Made by a program: the position numbers and the translations under genes. Positions 1 through 5,748 of a stretch of DNA of 9,591 bases are shown here, in pieces; position 1 is the first letter of the stretch, and each line of letters begins with the position of its first letter. The notes beneath the pieces are model-generated. The model did not search any database, had not been told where the DNA came from, and saw only the letters and a program-made list of their open reading frames with translations. This DNA comes from Thermoleophilia bacterium UBA2241 (GTDB lineage Bacteria > Actinomycetota > Thermoleophilia > UBA2241), in contig DDYF01000023.1 in NCBI GenBank assembly GCA_002347645.1, positions 1-9,591 on the forward strand, read 5' to 3'.

Positions 1-103
1 GCACACAACCCGGGACACTACTTGAGAAGCCGCGGGGCGTCACCGGTTCAGGTGACCTGTGGCGCACACCGGCGCGAGCAGCCGCCCAGCCAAACGTCGG
101 AGC

Positions 104-111
104 GCCTAGAG
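104..111. repeat. Target-site duplication, left copy (GCCTAGAG)
   Basis: Eight bases identical to 1240-1247, directly abutting the TGT end of the insertion sequence. Removing the element and one copy restores the pre-insertion locus, in which no gene is evident. Confidence 0.9.
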
Positions 112-162
112 TGTCCTATCCCCGAGTAGTACCGACACTCGGAGCCCTCTTGCCTCATTGAG

Positions 163-223
163 ATGGGGCGACACATCCTTTCTGCCAGAGAGGCCAATCT
201 CGACAGGAGGAGCGTCGCCCCAT
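163..223 (+). promoter_or_regulatory. Inverted repeat covering the transposase start codon
   Basis: ATGGGGCGAC at 163-172 is perfectly complementary to GTCGCCCCAT at 214-223, whose last two bases are the first two of the transposase ATG. The Shine-Dalgarno AGGAGG (205-210) lies in the loop beside the right arm. A transcript entering from outside the element would contain both arms and could fold away the start codon. A transcript starting inside, after 172, would not. This layout fits the translational protection known for several insertion sequences. The pairing is seen; its role is inferred. Confidence 0.5.
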
Positions 224-1202
224 GACCAATGATGATGTGCTTTTCGCCTACCGTCTACGGGTGCTCGCCAGCGCCCGTGAGCTCGGGTCCGTCGCCGCGG
301 CCTGCCGCCTGCACGGCATCCACCGCTCGACCTTCTACCGCTGGAAGGCGATGGCGGAGCGCTTCGGCTCTGAGATCCTGCGGCCCCGGGAGCGCCGCCG
401 CCCGCAGATGCCGAACGCGATCCCGGTGCTCATCGAGCAGCGCATCGTCGCCTTCGCCCTCGGCCACCCCGGCTACGGACCGGCGCACATCGCCGCCGAG
501 CTCGCCCGCGAGAAGTGGGGCGGCTTCAAGGTCTCACCGAACGGGGTCTGGCGCGTGCTGCGCCGTCACGGCATCCACACCCGCGGTCTGCGCCTCGGCC
601 TGCTCGCCGGCTACGCCGCCCCGCCCGAGCCGGCGCGCGAGCCCGAGCCCGAGCGCCACATCGCCGTCGATCATCCCGGCGAGCTCGTGCAGATGGACTG
701 CTTCTGCATCGGCCGCCTGGCCGGCACCAAGGGCGTCGTCTGGCAGTACACGGCGATCGACGCCGCGTCGGCCTTCTGCTGGGCCGAGCTGCACGTGACG
801 CCCAGGAACCCCGACGTGCGCTTCGCGAGCGCGCTCGCGCGTCGCGCAGCCCGCGAGCTCAGGGACGCCGGCTGGGAGCTCGAGCGCGTCTCCACAGATA
901 ACGGCTCGGAGTTCCGCAACCACGTCTTCGACGAGAACCTCGCGAGGCTCGGGACCAGGCACACCCTGATCAGCCCCGGTCGGCCGCAGTCGAACGGCTT
1001 CGTCGAGCGCGTGCAGCGCACCATCCTCGAGGAGTGCTGGAAGCCCTCCTTCGCCCGCTACCTGGTGCCCAAGTACAGGGGCCTCAGGCGTGAGCTCGAG
1101 CGCTACCTGCAGCTCTACAACCACGACCGCACGCACAACGGACGCCACACCAAGGGGCGCATCCCCGCCGAGGTCCTGGGTGCGGCTAAGATATGGCGGT
1201 GA
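222..1202 (+). CDS. IS481-family DDE transposase
   Basis: Catalyses cut-and-join transposition of the surrounding element. The 326-residue protein has an N-terminal helix-turn-helix region (about residues 17-41, ending HRSTFYRWK), a second DNA-binding stretch (about 65-118, with GHPGYGPAHIAAEL) and an RNase H-like integrase core. The acidic triad is visible: D159 in VQMDCF, D226 in STDNGSEF and E262 in GRPQSNGFVERVQ. The 35-residue D-to-E spacing is that of the DDE/rve superfamily, and the GRPQSNGxVER signature is typical of IS481/IS3. The start has AGGAGG 11 bases upstream. Length and motifs are complete, with no frameshift, so it is probably active. It is the only plus-strand gene in a window of minus-strand genes, as expected for an inserted element. 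Confidence 0.95.
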   Translation: MTNDDVLFAYRLRVLASARELGSVAAACRLHGIHRSTFYRWKAMAERFGSEILRPRERRRPQMPNAIPVLIEQRIVAFALGHPGYGPAHIAAELAREKWGGFKVSPNGVWRVLRRHGIHTRGLRLGLLAGYAAPPEPAREPEPERHIAVDHPGELVQMDCFCIGRLAGTKGVVWQYTAIDAASAFCWAELHVTPRNPDVRFASALARRAARELRDAGWELERVSTDNGSEFRNHVFDENLARLGTRHTLISPGRPQSNGFVERVQRTILEECWKPSFARYLVPKYRGLRRELERYLQLYNHDRTHNGRHTKGRIPAEVLGAAKIWR

Positions 1203-1239
1203 CAGACGGGATGTGTCGCCACATCTCGGGGTCAGTACA

Positions 1240-1247
1240 GCCTAGAG
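1240..1247. repeat. Target-site duplication, right copy (GCCTAGAG)
   Basis: Identical to 104-111 and directly abutting the ACA end of the insertion sequence. Confidence 0.9.
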
Positions 1248-1338
1248 CCTTTCTGCTTGACTGAGCCGCGAGCTAGCAGTGCCAGCCGAGAACTGTTCAC
1301 GAAACCGGAATGGCCCAATTCCGCGCACTTGGCCGCAG

Positions 1339-1704
1339 TCACACTGCGGGGAAGTGGTCGGCTACTGCGCGCTGGATCTCGTCGGCGGCGCGTTCACAGC
1401 GCCAGCGAACTTCCGGCGAGAGGTGAGGCTCAATCGCGCGAAGGTCGCGGCGACTGCCTCGGCCTCGAGAACAGTCTCGGCGACGAGCTGGTCGGTGGAC
1501 ACTGGCGGGGGGGAGCGGGCCGAGAGGGATTGCGCGGGCCGGGATTGCGTCGACGATGCGTTGCTGGCGCTCCCTGTGTGCGAGCTTGCGGTATGCCTCG
1601 CTGCAGTAGTGTCAGGGATGCCCGGCGCGGCCGCCGACGGCGGCCGGTGCGCGGCTGGGGGGCAGCGGTACGCCGCAGATACAGTGAGTCGGCGGGGTGG
1701 CCAT
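1339..1704 (-). pseudogene. Degenerate small zinc-ribbon-like protein gene
   Basis: Read from the ATG at 1704, the frame gives MATPPTHCICGVPLP, then RAGHP, a TGA (1612-1614), then HYCSEAYRKLAHRERQQRIVDAIP. The C-x-CG...HYCS pattern with a following RKLAHRER helix resembles small actinobacterial zinc-ribbon proteins, in which an Arg commonly sits where the TGA is (CGA to TGA is one transition). After a run of seven C (minus strand; 1507-1513) the coding signal moves to another frame, reading VSTDQLVAETVLEAEAVAATFAR with high GC at third positions. It returns near 1431-1442 to give IEPHLSPEVRWRCERAADEIQ, ending at TGA 1339-1341. One stop plus two compensating frameshifts indicate a decayed gene. 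No strong ribosome binding site is seen. Function is unknown; binding of zinc and possibly nucleic acid is an inference. Confidence 0.6.
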
Positions 1705-2053
1705 GGCGTCACGTCAGTCGCGGTGTCACCCGTCAGGGCGCACGGTTGCGGATTCTGGGGGCTTGGTCGATTGGCCGAGATTTCGCAGCGTGGGGGATTC
1801 GAAATGTGGGGCGTTTCCCATAGAGATTCGACCTCCATGCCCCCGGCGGCGGTTCGACGCCTAGCGTTGCGATGAAGCACGAAAGGGGAGTGGCCGGCAC
1901 GGGGCATCGGCCGCGCGTCGCGCGCGGCCGGCGGGATCGACGGGGCGGGCTGGCAGCCCGGCAGCGCGTGGGTGCCAGGTACCCAGTCGACGGCGACGAC
2001 GCTCTGCGCTTCATCGCTCAGCACCGCTGACGACGAGACACAGAGGCTCTACA
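1705..2053. other. Gene-free stretch with GC-rich hairpins
   Basis: No open frame here has a ribosome binding site, sensible composition or recognisable motif. The longer minus-strand frames are Pro/Arg-rich shadows of GC-rich sequence. The strongest structure is a hairpin at 1908-1930 (10-bp stem containing GGCCGCGCG, 3-base loop TCG). A smaller one lies at 1947-1959 (GGGCT/AGCCC). A 52-codon plus-strand frame (1873-2031, ending YPVDGDDALRFIAQHR) is open but unsupported. Confidence 0.5.
1908..1930. repeat. Perfect 10-bp GC hairpin
   Basis: CGGCCGCGCG and its complement CGCGCGGCCG are separated by TCG. No T-run follows on either strand. It could be a terminator or only a GC-rich palindrome. 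Confidence 0.45.
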
Positions 2054-2083
2054 GCACCGGCCCACTCAAGGGCGGGCCGGTGC
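2054..2083 (-). terminator. Hairpin after the flavoprotein gene
   Basis: GCACCGGCCC (2054-2063) pairs perfectly with GGGCCGGTGC (2074-2083). It sits one base beyond the flavoprotein stop codon on the minus strand. No U-tract follows, which is common for terminators of high-GC bacteria. The first 13 bases read on the minus strand are identical to those of the hairpin at 2891-2919. Confidence 0.6.
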
Positions 2084-2084
2084 G

Positions 2085-2807
2085 CTATCCGGACGCGGCG
2101 GCGAGCTTGCAGTCGCGAAGCGAGGGCCGGGTCCCGTCCGAGTAGGAGAACTTGAGATGGTTCTCGTAGCCGAGACTCTCCGCCCCCGCCTTGATGAGAC
2201 GGGCGATGGTGAACACCCGGTCGGCGGTCTGGCGGGCCTGCTTCATGCCCCACTCGTCGTCGCTCACCTCGCCGCGGCCGCTGGCCCAGCCGTAGGCCCC
2301 GAACTGGCAGGTCCCGTCACCGTTGCCGACGATCAAACAGCCGTTGCGCACGAAGGGCAGCCAGGTGGCGAGGATCGTGGTCTCAGCCCCGCCGGAGCGC
2401 CGCGCCGCCGTGGCGAGCACGCCGACCGGCCGGTTGGCGAGCCTGAAGTCCTAGTGACGCAGCGGCCGGGTGCGCATGATGAAGCGGGCGAAGAGGTCGC
2501 TCGGCAGGCCGAAGTAGACCGGGGTCGCGATGCACAGCCCGTCGGCGGCGAGCATCTTCTCGAGGACCGCCTGCACGTCATCCTCGTCCGCCTGCACGCA
2601 GGGGATGTAGCGCGCATCGTCCTTGGTCTTGCCGCAGACGTTGCACGCCCTGCAAGCTTCGATGTGCAGATCGCGCAGATCAATCACCTGCGTCTCGACC
2701 TCACCGGGGTAGGTGGCGTGCAAGGTCGCGAAGCCCTCGTCGAGCAACAGGGCGCTGTTCGAGCGGTCACGAGGGCTGCAATTGAGTCCCAAGAGGCTCA
2801 CACTCAT
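2085..2807 (-). pseudogene. NADPH-dependent FMN reductase / iron-sulfur flavoprotein, split by in-frame TAG
   Basis: A 240-codon frame of the flavodoxin-like NADPH-dependent FMN reductase/Isf group, which moves electrons through FMN and, in Isf proteins, a 4Fe-4S cluster. The N-terminal flavin-binding loop reads LLGLNCSPRDRSNS. A compact cysteine cluster C52-x2-C55-x2-C58-x11-C70 follows; the last gap is longer than in classical Isf. Then come ATPVYFGLPSDLFARFIMRTRPLRH and, in the same frame, ATAARRSGGAETTILATWLPF. Codon 119 (2451-2453) is TAG between RPLRH and DFRL, within an otherwise colinear family sequence. CAG, AAG or GAG to TAG would each be a single change. The start is ATG 2807, with AAGGGG five bases upstream; GTG 2813 also fits. 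The product is either a truncated 118-residue N-terminal half or needs readthrough. Confidence 0.8.
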
Positions 2808-2840
2808 AAGCACCCCTTCTTATGGCCATGCAGAAGACGT

Positions 2841-2868
2841 ATTCTATCATTGCGCCATGAGGGCGCAA
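2841..2868 (-). promoter_or_regulatory. Predicted promoter and operator-like dyad for the flavoprotein gene
   Basis: On the minus strand TTGCGC (2863-2868) and TAGAAT (2841-2846) are separated by 16 bases, giving a transcript start roughly 27 bases before ATG 2807. The -10 matches consensus at five of six bases; the -35 only at TTG. A perfect dyad TTGCGCC-n5-GGCGCAA (2850-2868) covers the -35 and most of the spacer. That is the position for a repressor such as an HxlR- or MarR-type regulator, but no regulator gene is in the window. Confidence 0.5.
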
Positions 2869-2890
2869 GGGCTTGCGCCGTTGAAGACGC

Positions 2891-2919
2891 GCACCGGCTC
2901 GCCAACGGCGGGCCGGTGC
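2891..2919 (-). terminator. Hairpin after the two-gene unit
   Basis: GCACCGGCTCGCC pairs with GGCGGGCCGGTGC across an AAC loop (13-bp stem with one G-T wobble). It lies 17 bases beyond the stop codon of the gene ending at 2936 and upstream of the flavoprotein promoter, so it should separate the two transcription units. Its sequence closely resembles the hairpin at 2054-2083. Confidence 0.6.
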
Positions 2920-2935
2920 GGTCGCGGGGCCTTGC

Positions 2936-3595
2936 TCAGATCGAGGGAATCGCCTTATGCGCGACGGCCAGGAAGTCGCGCTCTGACTCAGCGAGAGCGG
3001 GACGCCAGACACGGCTGGGAGCGCTTGACGGTACGTGGAAGTCATCGACCAAGAGGCGAATCACCGACTCGATCGTCGGCCGCCCGCACGGGAAGTGAAC
3101 GTGCTCTAGTCGCTGCTTCTTCGCAAGCAGGCCGGCGCACAGCGGGTCGCCGCGGACATGAACGTGGCCGACCGGCTTCGCCGATCCGGGCTCCGGCTCG
3201 CGCTTGAACTCGTAGCGGAAGATCCAGTCCTCGCCGGCTTCGTCGAGCTGGTACTGCAAGAGCGACATGCTCGTCCTCAGGAAGTCGTCTCGCTCTGGGT
3301 CGAGATAGAGAGACACCACGAGTCTGAGATAGCGGCCGTTGGCGAGCTTCACGACAGGCGCACCCTGGGGATCATGTCCGCCCGTGAGAACTCGGCTCTG
3401 CGCACCCCGGCCCGCAGCATGAGAGAGATGGATAGCTGCCTCGCGGTGCCCGATGGTCAGACAGAGGAGGAAGTTGACAAGGTCCCTGAAGCCGTCGAAG
3501 GCATGAGGACCGCCCGCCCGACAGACGCGGCTGGCTTGGCGGATGGAGCGGACGGTGGAGTCGAAGCTAGGCCGCCTGGAAGGCGGTGTCATCAC
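2936..3595 (-). CDS. Unknown protein, second gene of an overlapping pair
   Basis: Not recognised with confidence. The 219-residue frame has no signal peptide or membrane segment. Its middle and C-terminal part look conserved in style: KLANGRYLRLVVSLYLDPERDDFL (83-106), DWIFRYEFKREP (123-134), GHVHVRGDP (143-151) and LEHVHFPCGRPTIESVIRLLVDDF (163-186). Two HxH motifs (H144/H146, H165/H167) stand out. The first 75 residues are less convincing; a GTG at V82 (about 3352) is a possible shorter start. The ATG at 3595 lies inside the upstream gene (29-base overlap), implying translational coupling. A short acidic protein followed by an overlapping basic, His-rich partner recalls a type II toxin-antitoxin layout. 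A distant relation to TumE/DUF6516-like toxins is possible but not established. Confidence 0.6.
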   Translation of the reverse strand: MMTPPSRRPSFDSTVRSIRQASRVCRAGGPHAFDGFRDLVNFLLCLTIGHREAAIHLSHAAGRGAQSRVLTGGHDPQGAPVVKLANGRYLRLVVSLYLDPERDDFLRTSMSLLQYQLDEAGEDWIFRYEFKREPEPGSAKPVGHVHVRGDPLCAGLLAKKQRLEHVHFPCGRPTIESVIRLLVDDFHVPSSAPSRVWRPALAESERDFLAVAHKAIPSI

Positions 3596-3770
3596 CCTCC
3601 AGGAGGTCGCAGAGCGCGTACGCCTCGGCGAGGGTGCCGAAGTCCGTCAGGGCGCCCTGAGCGTACTGCTGCAGCACGAAGCGGAGGTCGTGGCCCGCTG
3701 CGCGCGCCTTGCTGTCAATGAGAGACAGAACCTCGTCCCGTGTGAGCTCGTATGATGCGGCGGCGATCAT
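3567..3770 (-). CDS. Small acidic protein, first gene of an overlapping pair
   Basis: Not recognised. The 67-residue product, MIAAASYELTRDEVLSLID through LLEGDDTAFQAA, is acidic and probably helical, with a DEVLSLIDSKARAAG segment resembling small antitoxin-like proteins found before unknown partners. ATG 3770 is preceded by AGGAGG with an 11-base gap. GTG 3779 is also open but sits only two bases after the AGGAGG, so the ATG is preferred. The stop lies 29 bases inside the next gene, so the two are co-transcribed and probably translationally coupled. If the pair is a toxin-antitoxin module, this gene would be the antitoxin; that is inferred from size, charge and order only. Confidence 0.6.
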   Translation of the reverse strand: MIAAASYELTRDEVLSLIDSKARAAGHDLRFVLQQYAQGALTDFGTLAEAYALCDLLEGDDTAFQAA

Positions 3771-3990
3771 TTCGGGCACCCCCCTCCTCGCGTGTTCAGC
3801 GTATCAAACGAGTCGGCGTGAAGCACGTCCTCTGCGCCTATTCTCGTCTCCTTTGGTGCATACCTTGAAACCGGCCTGCGCATCATCACTCGGAGGGCTC
3901 CTGCTGCCGTGCTGTAGGTTCAAGGGTCATGCTGTTGTGCAGGGACTTTCGAGTGAGAGCCGCGGGCCGAGCGTCGGCCGGCGGCGGTCA

Positions 3991-4014
3991 AGTGTCAGAC
4001 CCAGTGTCAGACCC
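3991..4014. repeat. Tandem 12-base repeat AGTGTCAGACCC x2
   Basis: Two perfect head-to-tail copies at 3991-4002 and 4003-4014, followed by a G-run. Function unknown. Confidence 0.8.
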
Positions 4015-4196
4015 GGGGGCGGCAGCTACCTGATCGGGTAGAGGAGCAGGCGGTCATGGGCCCGAGTGTTGGCCCTAGGCGTGACGGACTGCGCGCGAAG
4101 GCGTGACGGCCCAGCGAGGCTGGCGTGGAAACTCCACTTTGCCTCTTGCGCACGCCCTCATGGCAGCAGGGTTCGGAGCGCTTTGCCTTTTCGCTT

Positions 4197-4218
4197 CGAC
4201 CCCCCCTACCGGGGGTCG
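4197..4218. repeat. 8-bp hairpin CGACCCCC/GGGGGTCG
   Basis: Perfect stem with a six-base loop (CCTACC), 30 bases beyond the distal end of the cassette array. No T-run follows on either strand. It could end transcription leaving the array on the minus strand. Confidence 0.45.
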
Positions 4219-4239
4219 GCCTCTTGACACCGCGACGCT

Positions 4240-4246
4240 GTTAGCA
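4240..4246 (-). other. Lone R''-like half site at the distal array end
   Basis: On the minus strand TGCTAAC followed by AGCGTCGCGG begins eight bases or fewer beyond the last R' box. It resembles the R''/L'' half of an attC, but no matching L'/R' half is found downstream and its R'' does not complement the adjacent TTACGC. It may be the stub of a lost cassette or chance. Confidence 0.25.
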
Positions 4247-4247
4247 G

Positions 4248-4334
4248 GCGTAACGCGGGGCGCGTAACCTGTGCGCACCTGGCCGCGAGTGTACTCCAGC
4301 CTTCGGGCGCATCAGGTTGACGCGCCTGTTAGAA
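4248..4334 (-). other. attC site A (distal cassette 1)
   Basis: Read on the minus strand: R'' TTCTAAC, L'' region AGGCGCGTCAACCTGATGCG, then L' GTGCGCACAGGTTACGCGCC and R' GTTACGC. The 87-base site is imperfectly palindromic as required for single-strand folding and IntI recombination. It starts three bases after the stop of the upstream gene. Its TTACGC belongs to whatever follows, so this is the last attC of the array in view. Confidence 0.9.
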
Positions 4335-4337
4335 GCC

Positions 4338-5204
4338 CTACCCGCGTAACCTTTCCGCAAGTTGAAAGCCAGGCTCGGCGACCTCGAACACCTCGCCTTT
4401 GAAGCCCCGTTCAATCGCCAGCCCGAGTGACACCAGTTGGTCCAAAGCGTACTCCCATCGGGCCTCCGAGCGACGATCACCAGAATCGCCGAATATCCTG
4501 CCATTCGTCTGTATGGACTGACCGCCAAACGTTCGACTCTTCAAGATGGTGCCATGCTTGTCGGCGACGGCTTCGAGCAGGAGCTCTTGTGCCTCTTGGG
4601 ACAGATGTAGGTCGTCCTCCGGGTCCTCGTCTTGGACGACTGTGGGTTTGCCCGCGCCGGGCAGGTTGCGGGCGCCTTCGACGATGGCAGACAGGTAAGG
4701 GTTGCTGCGCAGCGCTATCTGCAGCTCACGCGCGAACATCTGTTGGAACTCGTGGGGGTTCGCGAAGTCCTTGGTGAGCCCCTTGTCATGACACCATGCC
4801 TTGAACTCCCGCAGAAGTCTGAACTGCTCGCTGTCGAGGGCTTCAGGGGCCACGGGAGCAGTCGAGAAGTAGACCATCACGGGCTTGCCGGCGTCGAGGT
4901 GGTGCTGGATCTCCTCAACCGAGCCGCTGAGCGACTCGCTCGTTGGGGTTCCGAGTCTGGTCCAAAAGACCGCGACGAGAAGATCGCAATCCTTGAGGAT
5001 GCGCTCATTGATCAGCTCCTGCGCCTTTGTGCCGAGCTCCGGTGACGCGTGCGTTTCCCACGCCACCGGCATGAGGACGACGTTCGTATGGAGTGAGTTG
5101 ACGTAGTTCCAGTCCTGGAGAACGTCTCGAATCGCCTGGCGGTGCTCAAGCACATCACCTGGAGACGCAATCATCACGGGCAGGACAGTCGCTGTGTACG
5201 TCAT
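4338..5204 (-). CDS. TIR/DUF4062-like protein with C-terminal winged-helix-like domain (cassette 1)
   Basis: A cytosolic 288-residue protein. Residues 5-115 have the flavodoxin-like pattern of TIR/DUF4062-type (STIR) domains: VLPVMIASPGDVLEHR (7-22), VVLMPVAWETHASPELG (42-58), DLLVAVFWTRLGTPT (74-88) and SGSVEEIQHHLDAGKPVMVYFS (93-114). E97 or E98 is placed like the catalytic Glu of TIR NADases and nucleoside deoxyribosyltransferase-like enzymes. A mostly helical middle (120-185) and acidic linker (190-200) lead to a C-terminal domain (about 201-287: SQEAQELLLEAV, GGQSIQTNGRIFG, GEVFEVAEPGFQLAERL) that looks like a winged helix. Such N-terminal domains are common in bacterial immune effectors, so a defence or stress role is likely but inferred. 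The start has GGAGGGGG nine bases upstream and lies 29 bases from the cassette start. No private promoter is seen. Confidence 0.85.
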   Translation of the reverse strand: MTYTATVLPVMIASPGDVLEHRQAIRDVLQDWNYVNSLHTNVVLMPVAWETHASPELGTKAQELINERILKDCDLLVAVFWTRLGTPTSESLSGSVEEIQHHLDAGKPVMVYFSTAPVAPEALDSEQFRLLREFKAWCHDKGLTKDFANPHEFQQMFARELQIALRSNPYLSAIVEGARNLPGAGKPTVVQDEDPEDDLHLSQEAQELLLEAVADKHGTILKSRTFGGQSIQTNGRIFGDSGDRRSEARWEYALDQLVSLGLAIERGFKGEVFEVAEPGFQLAERLRG

Positions 5205-5227
5205 CGGCCCGGTCCCCCTCCCGGTGT

Positions 5228-5314
5228 TTCTAACGTCGGGTGCATAACCTGTGCGCCGTGCGCTTGGATTCTACCTCTGCGCAAAGGCGCATCGGGTCGA
5301 CGTGCTTGTTAGAG
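5228..5314 (-). other. attC site B (cassette 2)
   Basis: Minus strand R'' CTCTAAC to R' GTTAGAA, 87 bases. It is of the same type as sites A, D and F: GACCCGATGCGCC near the left arm and GGCGCACAGGTTATGCACCC near the right arm. The stop codon of the cassette 2 gene is the TAA inside its R'' box. Confidence 0.93.
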
Positions 5315-5728
5315 CTGCTCGGTGGTATCGGATGGGCTCAGGTGGCGCAGGCGCTCGAGCTCCAGGGTGGCGACCACCGTGAGGTAGGGCGGGAAGAGCA
5401 TCAGCTCGCCGGGATCGCCGTCCTGCACGAGGTCGGCGAGCTGGACCACGGTGAGGGCGGCGCCACAGAGCAACAGGGCGGCCCAGACCAGGCGCGAAGG
5501 GCGCTGGGTAAGCACGAGCACCGCACCGGCACCGAAGAGCAACGCTGGAACGAGGCCGATCGCAAGGTTACCGGGGTGAAAGCTCATGTCGGTCCCGACA
5601 CCGAGTGCCGAGGCCAGCCACCAGAGCTGGGCGGCAACGCCGAAGAGGAGCGGGAGGGCGAGCAGCCAGCGTGTCAGGGTGCTGCGCACCCCTGCATCCC
5701 CCGAGGTCTCTGCGTTGCCTGCCTGCAC
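5309..5728 (-). CDS. Small four-helix membrane protein (cassette 2)
   Basis: Family not recognised. The 139-residue product is an integral membrane protein with four likely transmembrane segments: about 21-43 (WLLALPLLFGVAAQLWWLASAL), 54-74, 80-101 and 108-124. A short N-terminal tail and a charged C-terminal tail (ELERLRHLSPSDTTEQL) probably both face the cytoplasm. The GTG at 5728 has GGAGG only three bases upstream; GTG 5689 (V14) is an alternative start that keeps all four helices. The TAA stop lies inside the attC R'' box, so the gene fills its 521-bp cassette almost completely. No enzymatic motif or promoter is seen. Like many integron cassette genes it is an orphan envelope protein. 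Confidence 0.75.
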   Translation of the reverse strand: MQAGNAETSGDAGVRSTLTRWLLALPLLFGVAAQLWWLASALGVGTDMSFHPGNLAIGLVPALLFGAGAVLVLTQRPSRLVWAALLLCGAALTVVQLADLVQDGDPGELMLFPPYLTVVATLELERLRHLSPSDTTEQL

Positions 5729-5748
5729 GTGCCTCCCGTCCGTGCTAG

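Larger units (their letters stand above)
112..1239 (+). mobile_element. IS481-family insertion sequence, complete, with 8-bp target duplication
   Basis: The element begins TGTCCTATCCCCGAG and ends, read on the opposite strand, TGTACTGACCCCGAG. The 28-base ends (112-139 and 1212-1239) match at about 20 positions and carry the TGT...ACA termini common in IS481. It is flanked by a perfect direct repeat GCCTAGAG at 104-111 and 1240-1247, the expected target-site duplication, so the copy arrived by simple transposition and has not rearranged since. It encodes one intact DDE transposase. A second block, GAGATGGGGCGACACATCC near 160-178, also matches the inner part of the right end. The left end therefore looks split into two blocks about 30 bases apart, while in the right end the blocks are fused. 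Element length 1128 bp is normal for the family. Confidence 0.93.
3780..4247. other. Gene-free interval between the overlapping pair and the cassette array
   Basis: No credible gene is seen; open frames here lack ribosome binding sites and family-like sequence. It holds a tandem 12-base repeat (3991-4014), a 10-base direct repeat GGCGTGACGG at 4078-4087 and 4100-4109, a small GTGGA/TCCAC dyad (4125-4137), a GC hairpin (4197-4218) and a lone attC-like half site (4240-4246). The right part is the distal flank of the integron array. Confidence 0.55.

Noticed and set aside
1612..1614. TGA as a selenocysteine codon
   Set aside because: Related proteins would have a basic residue here and the gene has further frameshifts, so decay is the simpler reading.
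1795..1806. GGATTCGAA as a tRNA T-loop or phage attachment core
   Set aside because: No acceptor, anticodon or D-arm can be built around it on either strand.
1257..1875. Two long plus-strand open frames downstream of the insertion sequence
   Set aside because: Arg/Gly-rich translation, no ribosome binding site, and they lie antisense to the better-supported zinc-ribbon pseudogene.
2451..2453. TAG as a pyrrolysine codon
   Set aside because: TAG is used as the genuine stop of higB and of this same gene, and the site is not a known pyrrolysine context; nonsense mutation is simpler.
2157..3098. 313-codon plus-strand frame
   Set aside because: It is the antisense shadow of the flavoprotein gene and its upstream region; the minus strand carries clear family motifs.
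4241..4528. Minus-strand frame overlapping attC A and the end of the cassette 1 gene
   Set aside because: A different frame of the cassette 1 gene running into the attC; no start signal or family features.
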